From contig NZ_JBDZDN010000001.1 in NCBI RefSeq assembly GCF_040049215.1, positions 1,302,001 through 1,366,000 on the forward strand: DNA of 64,000 bases, written 5' to 3'. The notes under the pieces were generated by a model. It made no database searches, was not told where the DNA came from, and saw only the letters and a list, made by a program, of their open reading frames with translations. The translations under genes were made by a program, and so were the position numbers. This document shows, piece after piece, positions 26,077 through 34,477 of the stretch (the stretch's first letter is position 1; each line of letters opens with the position of its first letter). This DNA is from Mesorhizobium_K sp040049215. Lineage in GTDB: Bacteria > Pseudomonadota > Alphaproteobacteria > Rhizobiales > Rhizobiaceae.

Positions 26077-26182
26077 CGGTACGCCTGATTTTCAGAACCT
26101 GAATCAAGTTTAGTAGCGTAAAGCCTAAAACTAGAGTGAAGAGAAAGTATTCAACGTTATTGTGAATGAATATGGTGGCAAA
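26077..26182. other. AT-rich stretch without a recognised gene
   Basis: Together with the small ORF at 26183-26320 this forms an AT-rich pocket of about 250 bp inside GC-rich DNA. No terminator with a clear stem, no tRNA and no insertion-sequence ends were seen. Confidence 0.5.
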
Positions 26183-26320
26183 TTAAATGGCGAACATTAG
26201 AAAGTACCAACGACGCCTTAACCTATAGATGTGCCACTTGGCTTTAGGAAATTTGGCAAAAACATAGTAAAAATATAATAACTGTGGAAGAATAATAATA
26301 GCTGCGGCAATCAAGACCAT
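26183..26320 (-). CDS. Small single-pass membrane protein candidate (45 aa)
   Basis: The ATG at 26320 is preceded by AAGGAG at 5-nt spacing, the best ribosome site in this area. The 45 codons give a hydrophobic stretch (LIAAAIIILPQLLYFYYVF) and then a basic tail (KFPKAKWHIYRLRRRWYF), the layout of a small membrane protein with a positive cytoplasmic end. It begins 20 nt after the stop of the ABC ATPase gene on the same strand, so it may be the operon's last gene. Codons are AT-rich (TTA, ATT, TAT), unlike the neighbours. No family was recognised; it could be a chance ORF in AT-rich DNA. Confidence 0.45.
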   Translation of the reverse strand: MVLIAAAIIILPQLLYFYYVFAKFPKAKWHIYRLRRRWYFLMFAI

Positions 26321-26340
26321 AGTCGCTCCTTGCTGCACGG

Positions 26341-27048
26341 CTAGCTCACGCCGACATAGCGCTTCACCAGCTCCTGATCGTCGCGCAGGCGGTCGACCTC
26401 CACCGTTTCGCGCACCCGCCCGTTCTCGATGAAGGAGACGCGGTCTGCGACCGGCAGAACGGCGTCGACGCGCTGCTCGACCAGGATCGTCGAGACGCCG
26501 CGCGCGCGCAGCTTCGCCACCGTCTCGCGGATCTTGGCGATCATCGACGGCATCAGCCCTTCGGTCGGCTCGTCGAGCAGCAGCACCCGCGGCTCAAGGC
26601 ACAAAGCGCGCGCCATGGCCAGCATCTGCTGCTCGCCGCCCGACAGAGTGCCCGACTGCTGTCTCAGCCGCTCGCGCAGAATGGGGAAGAGGTCGAGCAC
26701 CGCCTCGCGCGCGTCGCGGCTTCGCTTGCGTGCGTAGAGCCCGATCTCGATGTTTTCCGCCACCGTCATCTCGGCAAACAGGCGTCGCCCCTGCGGCACA
26801 TAGGCGACCCCGGCCCTGGGCACTTCGTGCGGCGGCAGGCCGGTCAGTTCAACATCGCCGAGCCGGATCGAACCGGTGCGCGAAGGCACCAGGCCCATGA
26901 TGGCCTTCAGCAATGTCGTCTTGCCGGCGCCGTTGCGCCCGAGCAGGCAATGTACCTCGCCCTCTCTCAACGAGAGATCGAGCCCGTAAAGTATCTGCGT
27001 CTCTCCATAGAAGCAGTCGAGCTTGGCGATGGTCAGCGCGTCAGCCAT
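26341..27048 (-). CDS. Branched-chain-type ABC transporter ATP-binding protein (LivF-like)
   Basis: 235 residues. Walker A GRNGAGKTTLLKAIMG, Q-loop VPQGRRLFAEMTV, signature LSGGEQQMLAMARAL, Walker B VLLLDEPTEGL and H-loop TILVEQRVDAVL (His replaced by Gln/Arg context typical of LivF) are visible. ATG at 27048 was preferred to the upstream ORF start; it overlaps the LivG-like stop by 8 nt. It works with the LivG-like ATPase and the two permeases encoded upstream. Substrate not determined: amino acids, amides and aromatic acids are all carried by this family. Confidence 0.92.
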   Translation of the reverse strand: MADALTIAKLDCFYGETQILYGLDLSLREGEVHCLLGRNGAGKTTLLKAIMGLVPSRTGSIRLGDVELTGLPPHEVPRAGVAYVPQGRRLFAEMTVAENIEIGLYARKRSRDAREAVLDLFPILRERLRQQSGTLSGGEQQMLAMARALCLEPRVLLLDEPTEGLMPSMIAKIRETVAKLRARGVSTILVEQRVDAVLPVADRVSFIENGRVRETVEVDRLRDDQELVKRYVGVS

Positions 27049-27784
27049 CGGCTTCTGCCTCCTCGGGCGTACCCAGATAGGCATGCTGGACATGAGAGTT
27101 GGCGCGGATTTGTTCGGGCGTTCCTTCGGCCAGGATTTTCCCTAAATTCATCACCGTAATGCGGTCGGCGAGTTGCATCACGACCGGCATGTTGTGCTCG
27201 ATCAGCAGCACCGTCGCGTCGCGCGCGATCTCGCGCACCAGCGCGATGAAATTGTCGATCTCTCCGTCGGAAAGCCCCTGCGTCGGTTCGTCGAGGATGA
27301 GGAGCCTCGGCTTCAAAGCGAGCCCCATCGCCACTTCGAGCAGCCGCTGGTGGCCGTAGGAAAGCGTTCCGGCGATGGCGTTCTCGCGGCCGGCGAGCCC
27401 GACGCGTTCCAGCGCCGACATCACGCCCGCATGCACGCCGCCGTGTCCCCTGCCATCGGTCAGCGTCCGCTGCACGGGCAGAGCAACGTTGTCGTAGGCG
27501 GTCAGATTGGCGAAGACGCTGGTGATCTGGAAGGTGTAGGCGATACCCAGCCTGGCGCGCCGGTGCGGCGGCATGTCGGTGATGTCGCTGCCGTCGAAGA
27601 CGATTCTGCCGGAGGAGGGTTCGACGCGGCCGCAGACGAGGCTGGCGAAAGTGGTCTTGCCGGCCCCGTTGGGGCCGATGATGGCGCGGATCTCGCCGGG
27701 CATGACGGCGAAGTCGACGCCGTCCACCGCCTTCAACCCGCCGTAGAAGCGGCTGAGCCCGCGCGTGGTGAGAAGAGGCGTCAC
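27041..27784 (-). CDS. Branched-chain-type ABC transporter ATP-binding protein (LivG-like)
   Basis: 247 residues. Walker A GPNGAGKTTFASLVCG, Q-loop FQITSVFANLTAYDN, signature LSYGHQRLLEVAMGLA, Walker B LLILDEPTQGLSD and H-loop VLLIEHNMPVVM. The LSYG variant of the signature and the LAEGTPEQIRANSHVQHAYLG tail are typical of LivG. GTG start at 27784 overlapping the permease TGA (GTGA). Part of the tightly overlapping operon 26341-29624. Confidence 0.92.
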   Translation of the reverse strand: MTPLLTTRGLSRFYGGLKAVDGVDFAVMPGEIRAIIGPNGAGKTTFASLVCGRVEPSSGRIVFDGSDITDMPPHRRARLGIAYTFQITSVFANLTAYDNVALPVQRTLTDGRGHGGVHAGVMSALERVGLAGRENAIAGTLSYGHQRLLEVAMGLALKPRLLILDEPTQGLSDGEIDNFIALVREIARDATVLLIEHNMPVVMQLADRITVMNLGKILAEGTPEQIRANSHVQHAYLGTPEEAEADG

Positions 27785-28746
27785 GGCAGCCACCTCGCCC
27801 AGCGCTCGCGGATCGTGCCTAGGATACCATTCGGAAAAAAGAGGACGAGCAGGATAAGTGCGACGCCGACGATGAGCATATAGGCCGAGGTGTAGCCGCT
27901 GGTGATATCGACGACATAGTACATGAACAGCGTACCGACCAGCGGCCCCAGCGTCGTCGCCGCCCCGCCGAGCAGCACCCAGAGCAGTGGCAGGATGGAA
28001 TACTGCACCGAGGCGAGCGTCGAGCCTACATAGCCGAACAGAATGACATAGGCTGCACCGGCCGCCGCGCAGATAGCGCCCGAGGCCACCATGGCTGCGA
28101 GCTTGTTGGCGAAGGTGTCGTAGCCGAGCATCTTGGTACGCTCCTCGTTCTCGCGGATGGCGACCAGCACGCGGCCGAAGGACGAGCGGACAATGGCGAG
28201 CGCGACGATGAGCACGATGGCGAAGAGCCCGAGCGCCGCCATGTAGCGCACCGTCGGATCGGTGAGGTCGAGCCGCGTGCCGCCAAGCGTGATGGCGCGC
28301 GCCTGCTGCTGGACGACGAGGCCCTCGTCGCCGCGCGTCCAGGCGCTGAAATAATAGACCAGCAGATAGGCGACCTGGGCGAACATCATGGTGACGATCA
28401 TGAAGGCGACGCCCTTGGTGCGCAGCGCCAGCGCGCCGATGGCGAGCGCCAGCACCGCGCCGGCGACAAGCCCCGCCAGGAAGGCGGCCGGCACGCCCCA
28501 ACCGAGGTGAAACATGGTCAGCCCCGCCCCGTAGAGGCCGGCGGCGAAGAACATGGCGTGGCCGAGGCTGAGCAGCCCGGCGTAGCCGAACAGCAGATTG
28601 TAGCCCATCGCAAAGACGGTGAGCACCAGCACGCGGGCCAGCACGCCGTGATGGTAGTCGGGCAACACGAAATTCAGCCCGAACAGCAACGCGATGACGG
28701 CGGCATGCAGGGCGATAACCTTTCCGGAATCGCTGCCCTCCGTCAT
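27781..28746 (-). CDS. Branched-chain-type ABC transporter permease (LivM-like)
   Basis: 321 residues, roughly nine to ten hydrophobic helices. Family marks: FAMGYNLLFGYAGLLSLGHAMFF near residue 45, an RSSFGRVLVAIRENEERTKMLGYD cytoplasmic loop near 190, and LGGAATTLGPLVGTLFMY. The ATG overlaps the LivH-like stop (ATGA). It forms the translocation pore with the LivH-like protein in the inner membrane. Confidence 0.92.
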   Translation of the reverse strand: MTEGSDSGKVIALHAAVIALLFGLNFVLPDYHHGVLARVLVLTVFAMGYNLLFGYAGLLSLGHAMFFAAGLYGAGLTMFHLGWGVPAAFLAGLVAGAVLALAIGALALRTKGVAFMIVTMMFAQVAYLLVYYFSAWTRGDEGLVVQQQARAITLGGTRLDLTDPTVRYMAALGLFAIVLIVALAIVRSSFGRVLVAIRENEERTKMLGYDTFANKLAAMVASGAICAAAGAAYVILFGYVGSTLASVQYSILPLLWVLLGGAATTLGPLVGTLFMYYVVDITSGYTSAYMLIVGVALILLVLFFPNGILGTIRERWARWLP

Positions 28747-29624
28747 CGCGATATTGTCCCGAACAGGCCTTGCGGGCGGAACACCAGCACCATCGCCACC
28801 GCCAGCGTCGCGATGATCTTCGCCAGCGTCGGCGAGAAGAATACCGAGATGACGCCGTCCGACACGCCGATCAGGAGTGCCGCTACCACCGTGCCGCGCA
28901 GGCTGCCCAGCCCGCCGATGATGACGACGATGAAGGAGAGCAGCAGCGGGTCGCGGCCCATCAGATAATGCGCCTGGCTGATCGGCACGATCAGCACCGC
29001 GGCAACAGCGGCAAGCATCGCGCCGGCGGCGAAGACGCCGGCATAGACGCGTCCCACGGGAATACCGAAGGCCTGCGCCGTCTCGCTGTCATATTGCGTC
29101 GCGCGCATCACCATGCCGACCTTGGTGCGGGTGAGCACCAGCCATGTGGCAAGCAGAAGCAGGACCGAGGCTGCGATCACGAAAAGCTTGTAGCCGGAAT
29201 AGCCGAACCAGGGCAGCAGGATGCGGTAGGAGAACGGCGCCTCGACCGGCCGCGCCTCCGGCCCGTAGAGGCTGAGCGCCGCCTGCTGGATGATGTAGAG
29301 CAGGCCGATCGTGGCGACGATCGTCGCTTCCGGATTGTAGTTCAGCCGCTCGAGCACCAGCCGCTCGGCGATCAGCGCAATGGCGCCGACGATCAGCGGC
29401 GAGACGATCAGCGCGGCGAAGAAGCCGACCGCCGGATGGCCGCCGAAAGCCGAGGCGATCGCCCAGGCGAGCACCGCGCCCAGCATGAAGAACTCACCAT
29501 GCGCGACATTGACCACGCGCATCACGCCGAAAACGAGCGACAGCCCGAGCGCCATCAGCGCCAGCACGGCCGAGGTGACCAGGCCTTCCAGGGTGGCCAG
29601 AAGGAGGTGAGGTCCGAAGGCCAT
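28743..29624 (-). CDS. Branched-chain-type ABC transporter permease (LivH-like)
   Basis: 293 residues, about eight transmembrane helices. Family marks: MALGLSLVFGVMRVVNVAHGEF near residue 22, GMVMRATQYDSETAQAFGIPVGRV as the cytoplasmic loop and VIIGGLGSLRGTVVAALLIGV near the C terminus. First gene of the permease-ATPase operon. A palindromic repeat and an antitoxin-like gene separate it from the binding-protein gene upstream (30106-31410), so the two parts may be separate transcripts. Confidence 0.92.
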   Translation of the reverse strand: MAFGPHLLLATLEGLVTSAVLALMALGLSLVFGVMRVVNVAHGEFFMLGAVLAWAIASAFGGHPAVGFFAALIVSPLIVGAIALIAERLVLERLNYNPEATIVATIGLLYIIQQAALSLYGPEARPVEAPFSYRILLPWFGYSGYKLFVIAASVLLLLATWLVLTRTKVGMVMRATQYDSETAQAFGIPVGRVYAGVFAAGAMLAAVAAVLIVPISQAHYLMGRDPLLLSFIVVIIGGLGSLRGTVVAALLIGVSDGVISVFFSPTLAKIIATLAVAMVLVFRPQGLFGTISR

Positions 29625-29707
29625 TCAGAGACGCCTCTAGCCTGCTTGCGAGGAGGTTGGGTAGGGATGAATGGAAATGAGGCAAGCGCCTACGCTCGGC
29701 GAAATTA

Positions 29708-29863
29708 CCCCCTCACCGCCTCGCTCCGCTCGCCACCTCTCCCCCACTTTGTGGGGGCGAGGAACCCAAGCTCTGAAGAGTCGCGACGCTGGGGATTGGC
29801 GTTTCCTCTCCCCCGGGCAGGGGGAGAGGTGGATCGGTTCGAAGGACCGAGACGGTGAGGGGG
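29708..29863. repeat. RIME/BIME-like palindromic intergenic repeat
   Basis: The outer arms CCCCCTCACCG (29708-29718) and CGGTGAGGGGG (29853-29863) are exact inverse complements, as are the inner arms CCACCTCTCCCCC (29733-29745) and GGGGGAGAGGTGG (29820-29832). A further small hairpin (CCCCCAC/GTGGGGG) lies inside. This architecture fits the intergenic mosaic palindromes common in rhizobia. It fills most of the 296-bp gap 29625-29920. Confidence 0.75.
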
Positions 29864-29920
29864 CGCTGCTCATATGCAATCATCCAGCCACAAGGACTGG
29901 GGCACAAGAACCCGTAGCCT

Positions 29921-30094
29921 TCACGCAGGCCTCCTCCGGCCCTGGCGTTCCAACTCGGTAAACAGCGCATCCATCTCGGCCTCGACCTCTTCGTGACGGT
30001 GCACGCGGCCGGCAGCGATATCCGCCCGCGCCTGATCCACCTTGCGCTGAAGAAACGCGAGGTACTCGGGGTCGTGGGTTACGGCCTTGTTCAC
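29921..30094 (-). CDS. Antitoxin-like small protein without visible toxin partner
   Basis: 57 residues from a GTG at 30094, 11 nt after the binding-protein stop. The text DPEYLAFLQRKVDQARADIA then AAGRVHRHEEVEAEMDALF resembles the short alphaproteobacterial antitoxins paired with RelE/ParE toxins (segment AGR...HEEVEA). A longer in-frame ORF overlaps the binding-protein gene and is a shadow. No toxin-sized ORF follows; the palindromic repeat begins 58 nt downstream. Either an orphan remnant or a regulator co-opted by the transporter operon. Confidence 0.5.
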   Translation of the reverse strand: MNKAVTHDPEYLAFLQRKVDQARADIAAGRVHRHEEVEAEMDALFTELERQGRRRPA

Positions 30095-30105
30095 AGGCTG
30101 ACGGC

Positions 30106-31410
30106 TCACAGCGGCTGGGTCGTGTAATCGCCTTCCGGCTCGTAGATGCCGTCCTCGATCTTGGTCTTGTGCACCACGTTCAGCTTGCCGCCCTCCACCT
30201 TGGAGATGTTCTGGATGCCAAAACACTGGTGGATCTTGCCGTTGAAGGTCTTCGGTCCCTGCGGATGCTCCGGCCCTTCGGCGAACTCGGTCAGAGCCTC
30301 GGTCGCCTCGACGAGCTTGGCGCGATCCTCCGGACCCTTGTAGCCGGCATCCTCCATCGCCTTCTTGATGACGTAAAGCGTCTCCCAGCATCCGAACATG
30401 TGCGCCGCAGTCGAGATATCCTTGGGATCGTCCACCGATGCGCCGTTGTCGTCGATACCCACGGCCGCGCGATAGGACTTCTGCGCATCGCTGTCGTCAG
30501 GCTGCGCATAGCGCGGCGAGCCCTCCCAAAAATGGCTGCCTTCGAGGAATTCGAGGCCCGGGCTGTTGATGTCGACCGCCTCGAGGCTGTCGATGAAGCC
30601 GAAGAGCTGCGGCCGGTTCGAGCCGTAGAATTCGCCGAGCTCCTTGACGAAGGTCAGCACCGCCGGCCCCACCATCACGTGATAGATCACTTCGGTGTCG
30701 GCGGGGATCTGCGGAAAGTATTTGGTGAACGAGCTTTCCGTCGGCGGGATGGCGATCTGCGCGATCACGTCGGCTCCTTGCGCTTTCAGCGCCGGCGGCA
30801 GGTAGTCGCGATGGTCGTAGCCGAAGGCGAAATCCGGGAATATCTGGCAGACCTTCTTGCCGGCATTGGCCGCGATCCAGGGCGCCATCGCCTGGATCTG
30901 GCTCTTCACGTCGGTGATGCCCGGCTGGAAGACATAGCGGTTGAGCTTGGTCGAGGCGACATGGTGGCCTTCCGAGACGACGAAGTAGGGCAGCTTCATC
31001 TCGCCTGCCACGGGGGCGGAGCCGATGACGACATGGCTGAACAGAGTTCCATAGGCGACGTCGACCTTGTGCTGGGTGGCGAACTTGCCGACGATCTCGG
31101 CGCCGCGGCCCGGATCGGTGCCGTCGTCCTCGACGATGATTTCGACCGGCCGGCCGGTGATGCCTCCGGCGTCGTTGATCGCCTTGATCGCGGCGTTCGT
31201 CGTCTTCTCGTACCAGCGGCCGTAGGCGGCGCCGATGCCGGTGCGGTGCGCCTGGAAGCCGATCTTGATCGGCGCCGAACTCTGCGCCTGCGCATAGCGC
31301 ACGTAACCTGGCGCGAGACCGATCGCAGCGCCCGCGCCGAGCCCTTTCAGCGCGCCGCGGCGGGAAATCGTCTTGCGGAAAATTGAGCTGGAATCGCTGG
31401 TGTCGGTCAT
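30106..31410 (-). CDS. Branched-chain-type ABC transporter substrate-binding protein, Tat-exported
   Basis: 434 residues. The N terminus carries a twin-arginine signal (ISRRGALKGLGAGAAIG) ending near AQA-QSSAP. The mature part is a type I periplasmic-binding fold: IKIGFQAHRTGIGAAYGRW, KAINDAGGITGRPVEIIVED and a VAYGTLFSHVVIGSAP hinge region. ATG at 31410. This is the receptor for the permeases and ATPases at 26341-29624. Ligand is unknown; Tat export means it folds before secretion. The upstream 140 bp to the next gene likely holds its promoter. Confidence 0.9.
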   Translation of the reverse strand: MTDTSDSSSIFRKTISRRGALKGLGAGAAIGLAPGYVRYAQAQSSAPIKIGFQAHRTGIGAAYGRWYEKTTNAAIKAINDAGGITGRPVEIIVEDDGTDPGRGAEIVGKFATQHKVDVAYGTLFSHVVIGSAPVAGEMKLPYFVVSEGHHVASTKLNRYVFQPGITDVKSQIQAMAPWIAANAGKKVCQIFPDFAFGYDHRDYLPPALKAQGADVIAQIAIPPTESSFTKYFPQIPADTEVIYHVMVGPAVLTFVKELGEFYGSNRPQLFGFIDSLEAVDINSPGLEFLEGSHFWEGSPRYAQPDDSDAQKSYRAAVGIDDNGASVDDPKDISTAAHMFGCWETLYVIKKAMEDAGYKGPEDRAKLVEATEALTEFAEGPEHPQGPKTFNGKIHQCFGIQNISKVEGGKLNVVHKTKIEDGIYEPEGDYTTQPL

Positions 31411-31550
31411 GCGGGTTCCCCTGGTTTTTTGTTGTCCGTCGGCTATGGAAAACCGCCGTGCGCCTAGCCCTCGGCGGCGGCGAAAAATCGCTTGTGCAAA
31501 AACTAAATCACCAAACCCGAAAGCTGGCAACAGCAATGCTGCGTCGCATC

Positions 31551-32999
31551 CTAAGCGGCGGTAGGCGTCGACAGCAACCAGAGGCCGAACACGGTGTAGG
31601 CGATCATCAACAGCGTCAGTGGAAGCTGGCTGAGCGACGCCGCGCGCACCGTGCCGTGCAACCGGGACGCCAGGCTGTGTGCGGCAAGCACCGCGATCGC
31701 ATGTCCGGCGACGATCGCCGCCGCCTGCGCGTTCCAGATGACCCGGGCCGCGCTCGATCCCGCCGCTATCCCAGCGCTGACCGGCATATGCGCCGTACCG
31801 AACAGGTTCCAGCCGAGCGAGAACGGATCGGATAGGGCCACCAGCGCGTATTGGCCGTTGACCAGCAGCGCGATGAGATAGTGCGAGAAATGATAGGCCA
31901 GCGCGATCGGCACGATCGACCAGACCAAGGTGCCGGCGGCCGTGAAAAAGCTTTGCCGGCTTCCAGCCAGGCGCTCGCCGGCAAGAACGCAGGAAAGAAA
32001 TACAACGGCCATCAGCAAGCAGGCTGCCGCGAGGCCGAGGCTGTTCACGCCGACCAGCGCGGTCCGGCCCGGATATTCGAGCGGGTTCAGCCCGTTGAGC
32101 CCGAACCAGAAAAAGGTTTTCGACAGCCCGTCGAACGAAACCGAGGCGAGCGCGATGAGCAGGAACAGCGTCCCGCCGAAGGGAAGCGCCGGCGTGGCCG
32201 CGAGTTTGGCGCCCGGCAGGCACAAGGAGAAAGTGCTGCGACCGCTTTCGGCTGGCTTCCTTTCCACCATGCCGAACCGTGCGACCATCCCGAAAAAGAC
32301 GGACAGGAACTCGCCGCGCTCGCTCCATGCGTCATGACCGAAGGCGAGCATCATGGCGAAGCCGAAGAGCCAGTATATGCCTGCCGCCCAGGCAAGCCGC
32401 TCGGGATCGTCGGGCGCCGGATAGATCAGCTCGAACCATGCGAAAGCAACCAGCAGCGCGACCGCCGGCCACATGCCCAGCCATTGCGGCAATCGCAGCG
32501 GCGGCGGATCGGATCTCGGTCTCCCCAGAAGCGCCGATACGATCCGACATGGGCCGTACCAGGGGTCGATCCAATGCCAGAGGTTCCCGGCCACGCCCTG
32601 CACCAGCGTCAATCCGACCCAGACGAGCGTCCAGACAGTCAAAGGCAGCGGATTGGACAGGGGATCGCGGCTGCCGAAGAACCCGGCTGCGACCAGCGTT
32701 GCCAAGACCGCGAATGAGGCGAGGCTCGCCGACAGCCGCAGCCCCTCGCCCAGTGTGCCGATCCCCAGCCGCAGGGCGGACACCCGATCCAGCGCGTCCT
32801 GCCTGACGAAGAGCAACACCACGAAACTCGCCGTAACCGCCAGCGCCCCGCCGACGAGGTAGTGCCCGGTCGGCAGGAGCAGCACATGACCGCGGTCGGA
32901 AGCATGGGCGAGGGCTGAACCAGGAATGAACGCTGCGCCGCCGACGAACCAGGCGAGCGCCGAATAGCGGGGCGTTAAAGCGCTCGGACGGCCCGTCAT
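31551..32999 (-). CDS. Multi-pass membrane protein of unknown function
   Basis: 482 residues, about ten to eleven hydrophobic helices, ending SQLPLTLLMIAYTVFGLWLL. The first loop contains AHASDRGHVLLLPTGHYLVGG with several His residues, and a later segment has GNLWHWIDPWYGPCRIVS. The general appearance resembles membrane proteins sometimes annotated as fenitrothion hydrolase-like, but I am not certain of that family. Located between the ABC binding-protein gene and pncB, all on the same strand, 15 nt after pncB, which suggests co-transcription with pncB. Confidence 0.75.
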   Translation of the reverse strand: MTGRPSALTPRYSALAWFVGGAAFIPGSALAHASDRGHVLLLPTGHYLVGGALAVTASFVVLLFVRQDALDRVSALRLGIGTLGEGLRLSASLASFAVLATLVAAGFFGSRDPLSNPLPLTVWTLVWVGLTLVQGVAGNLWHWIDPWYGPCRIVSALLGRPRSDPPPLRLPQWLGMWPAVALLVAFAWFELIYPAPDDPERLAWAAGIYWLFGFAMMLAFGHDAWSERGEFLSVFFGMVARFGMVERKPAESGRSTFSLCLPGAKLAATPALPFGGTLFLLIALASVSFDGLSKTFFWFGLNGLNPLEYPGRTALVGVNSLGLAAACLLMAVVFLSCVLAGERLAGSRQSFFTAAGTLVWSIVPIALAYHFSHYLIALLVNGQYALVALSDPFSLGWNLFGTAHMPVSAGIAAGSSAARVIWNAQAAAIVAGHAIAVLAAHSLASRLHGTVRAASLSQLPLTLLMIAYTVFGLWLLSTPTAA

Positions 33000-33014
33000 C
33001 GCCCGAACGTTCCC

Positions 33015-34319
33015 TCACACCTTCACGAGTTGCTCGACCCGGTCGACCTCCCCGAACACCCGCAGATAGCGGGCGATCTCGCGCCGGTCGCCGGTCGCCT
33101 TGGCGGGGTTGTCGGAGAGCTTGACCGCGGGCCGTCCATTCGCCTCGGTCACCTTGCAGACCAGCGAGATGGCGTTCAGCCCCGTCGTCTCTTCCGGCGC
33201 GCAGTCCTCGAAATCGTTGGTGAGGTTGGTGCCCCAGCCGAACGACATGCGCACCTTGCCCTTGAAGTGGTTGTAGGTTTCCACGATCGTGTCGACCTCC
33301 AGCCCGTCGGAGAAGATCAGCAGCTTCTTCTTCGGGTCGACCCCCTTCTCGCGCCACCAGGCGAGAATTTTTTCGCCGCCCTCGATCGGCGGCGCGCTGT
33401 CGGGACGAAAGCCGGTCCAGCCGGCGACCCAGTCTGGCGCGTCGCGCAGGAACGCCGCCGTGCCAAAGGAGTCCGGCAGCACGATCAGGAGGTTGCCGCC
33501 GTAGTAGCGCTGCCAGTCCTGCAGCACCCTGTAGGGCGCGGCTTTCAGCTCTGCCTCGGTCTTGGCGAGCGCTGCCAGCACCATCGGCAATTCATGCGCG
33601 TTTGTGCCCAGCGCCTCGAGGTCGGTGTCCATGGCGAGCAGCACGTTGGACGTGCCGGTAAACGCCTCGCCGATGCCTTCCTTCAGCGCCTCGACGCACC
33701 AGCGCTGCCACAGGAACGAATGCCGCCGACGCGTACCGAAGTCCGAAATCCTGATGCCCGGCAGGGCGCGCAGCCGCTCGGTCTTGGCCCACATCTTGGC
33801 CTTGGCGCGCGCATAGAGAACGTCGAGCCCGAACGGGCCGAAACTCTTCATCGCCGAGCGCGAGCGCAGTTCGTTGATGATGGCGAGCGCGGGGATTTCC
33901 CACAGCGTCGTGTACATCCACGGCCCCGGGAACGTGAGTTCGTACTGCCCGTCGCGCTTGCTCAGTTCGTATTCGGGCAGCCGGAAATTCTCCAGCCAGG
34001 CCAGGAACTCCGGCTCGAAGATCTGCTTGCGGCCGTAGAAGGTGTTGCCGCCCAGCCAGATCATCTCCTTCTTGGTGAAGCGCAGCGTGCGCGCATGGTC
34101 GAGCTGCTCGCGCAGTTCCTGTTCGTCGATCTCGTCGGCGAGCCTGACCGAGGTTGTGCGGTTGATCAGCGAGAAGGTGGCCTCGACCTTGGGATACATG
34201 CCCCAGATCATCTGCAGCATCAAAAGCTTGTAGAAGTCCGTATCGAGCAGGCTGCGCACGATCGGATCGAGCTTCCAGGTGTGGTTGTACACCCTCTGCG
34301 CGATATCGGTTCTCGTCAT
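33015..34319 (-). CDS. pncB: Nicotinate phosphoribosyltransferase
   Basis: 434 residues, the proteobacterial PncB length. It converts nicotinate and PRPP to nicotinate mononucleotide in the Preiss-Handler branch of NAD synthesis. Seen: N-terminal SLLDTDFYKLLMLQMIW, ISDFGTRRRHSFLWQRWCVE containing the phosphorylatable His region, SNVLLAMDTDLEALGTNAHE and LLIFSDGLEVDTIVETY. ATG at 34319. It competes with any nicotinate catabolism for the PncA product. No nearby regulator of NAD genes (NrtR) was seen. Confidence 0.95.
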   Translation of the reverse strand: MTRTDIAQRVYNHTWKLDPIVRSLLDTDFYKLLMLQMIWGMYPKVEATFSLINRTTSVRLADEIDEQELREQLDHARTLRFTKKEMIWLGGNTFYGRKQIFEPEFLAWLENFRLPEYELSKRDGQYELTFPGPWMYTTLWEIPALAIINELRSRSAMKSFGPFGLDVLYARAKAKMWAKTERLRALPGIRISDFGTRRRHSFLWQRWCVEALKEGIGEAFTGTSNVLLAMDTDLEALGTNAHELPMVLAALAKTEAELKAAPYRVLQDWQRYYGGNLLIVLPDSFGTAAFLRDAPDWVAGWTGFRPDSAPPIEGGEKILAWWREKGVDPKKKLLIFSDGLEVDTIVETYNHFKGKVRMSFGWGTNLTNDFEDCAPEETTGLNAISLVCKVTEANGRPAVKLSDNPAKATGDRREIARYLRVFGEVDRVEQLVKV

Positions 34320-34477
34320 CGGCGGCTTCCCTCTTGCCGGACGCTGCCTGCGGCAGCCGATCGCCTATAGCATCGATTTTTCAGTCGCGCGCGCCCGTTG
34401 CCGCGCTGGTCCGACGGAAACAACGGCTTGCACCGCACGATAGCCGCGCCCGCAGGAACGAGGAGGAGCGTCGGCGC

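Noticed and set aside
29494..29970. Several short frames across the palindromic repeat region
   Set aside because: They arise from the repeat itself on both strands, lack ribosome sites and show no coding bias.
31411..31550. Possible sigma-54 promoter upstream of the Tat-exported binding-protein gene
   Set aside because: TTGCAC-like text is present but no proper GG-N10-GC spacing was found.
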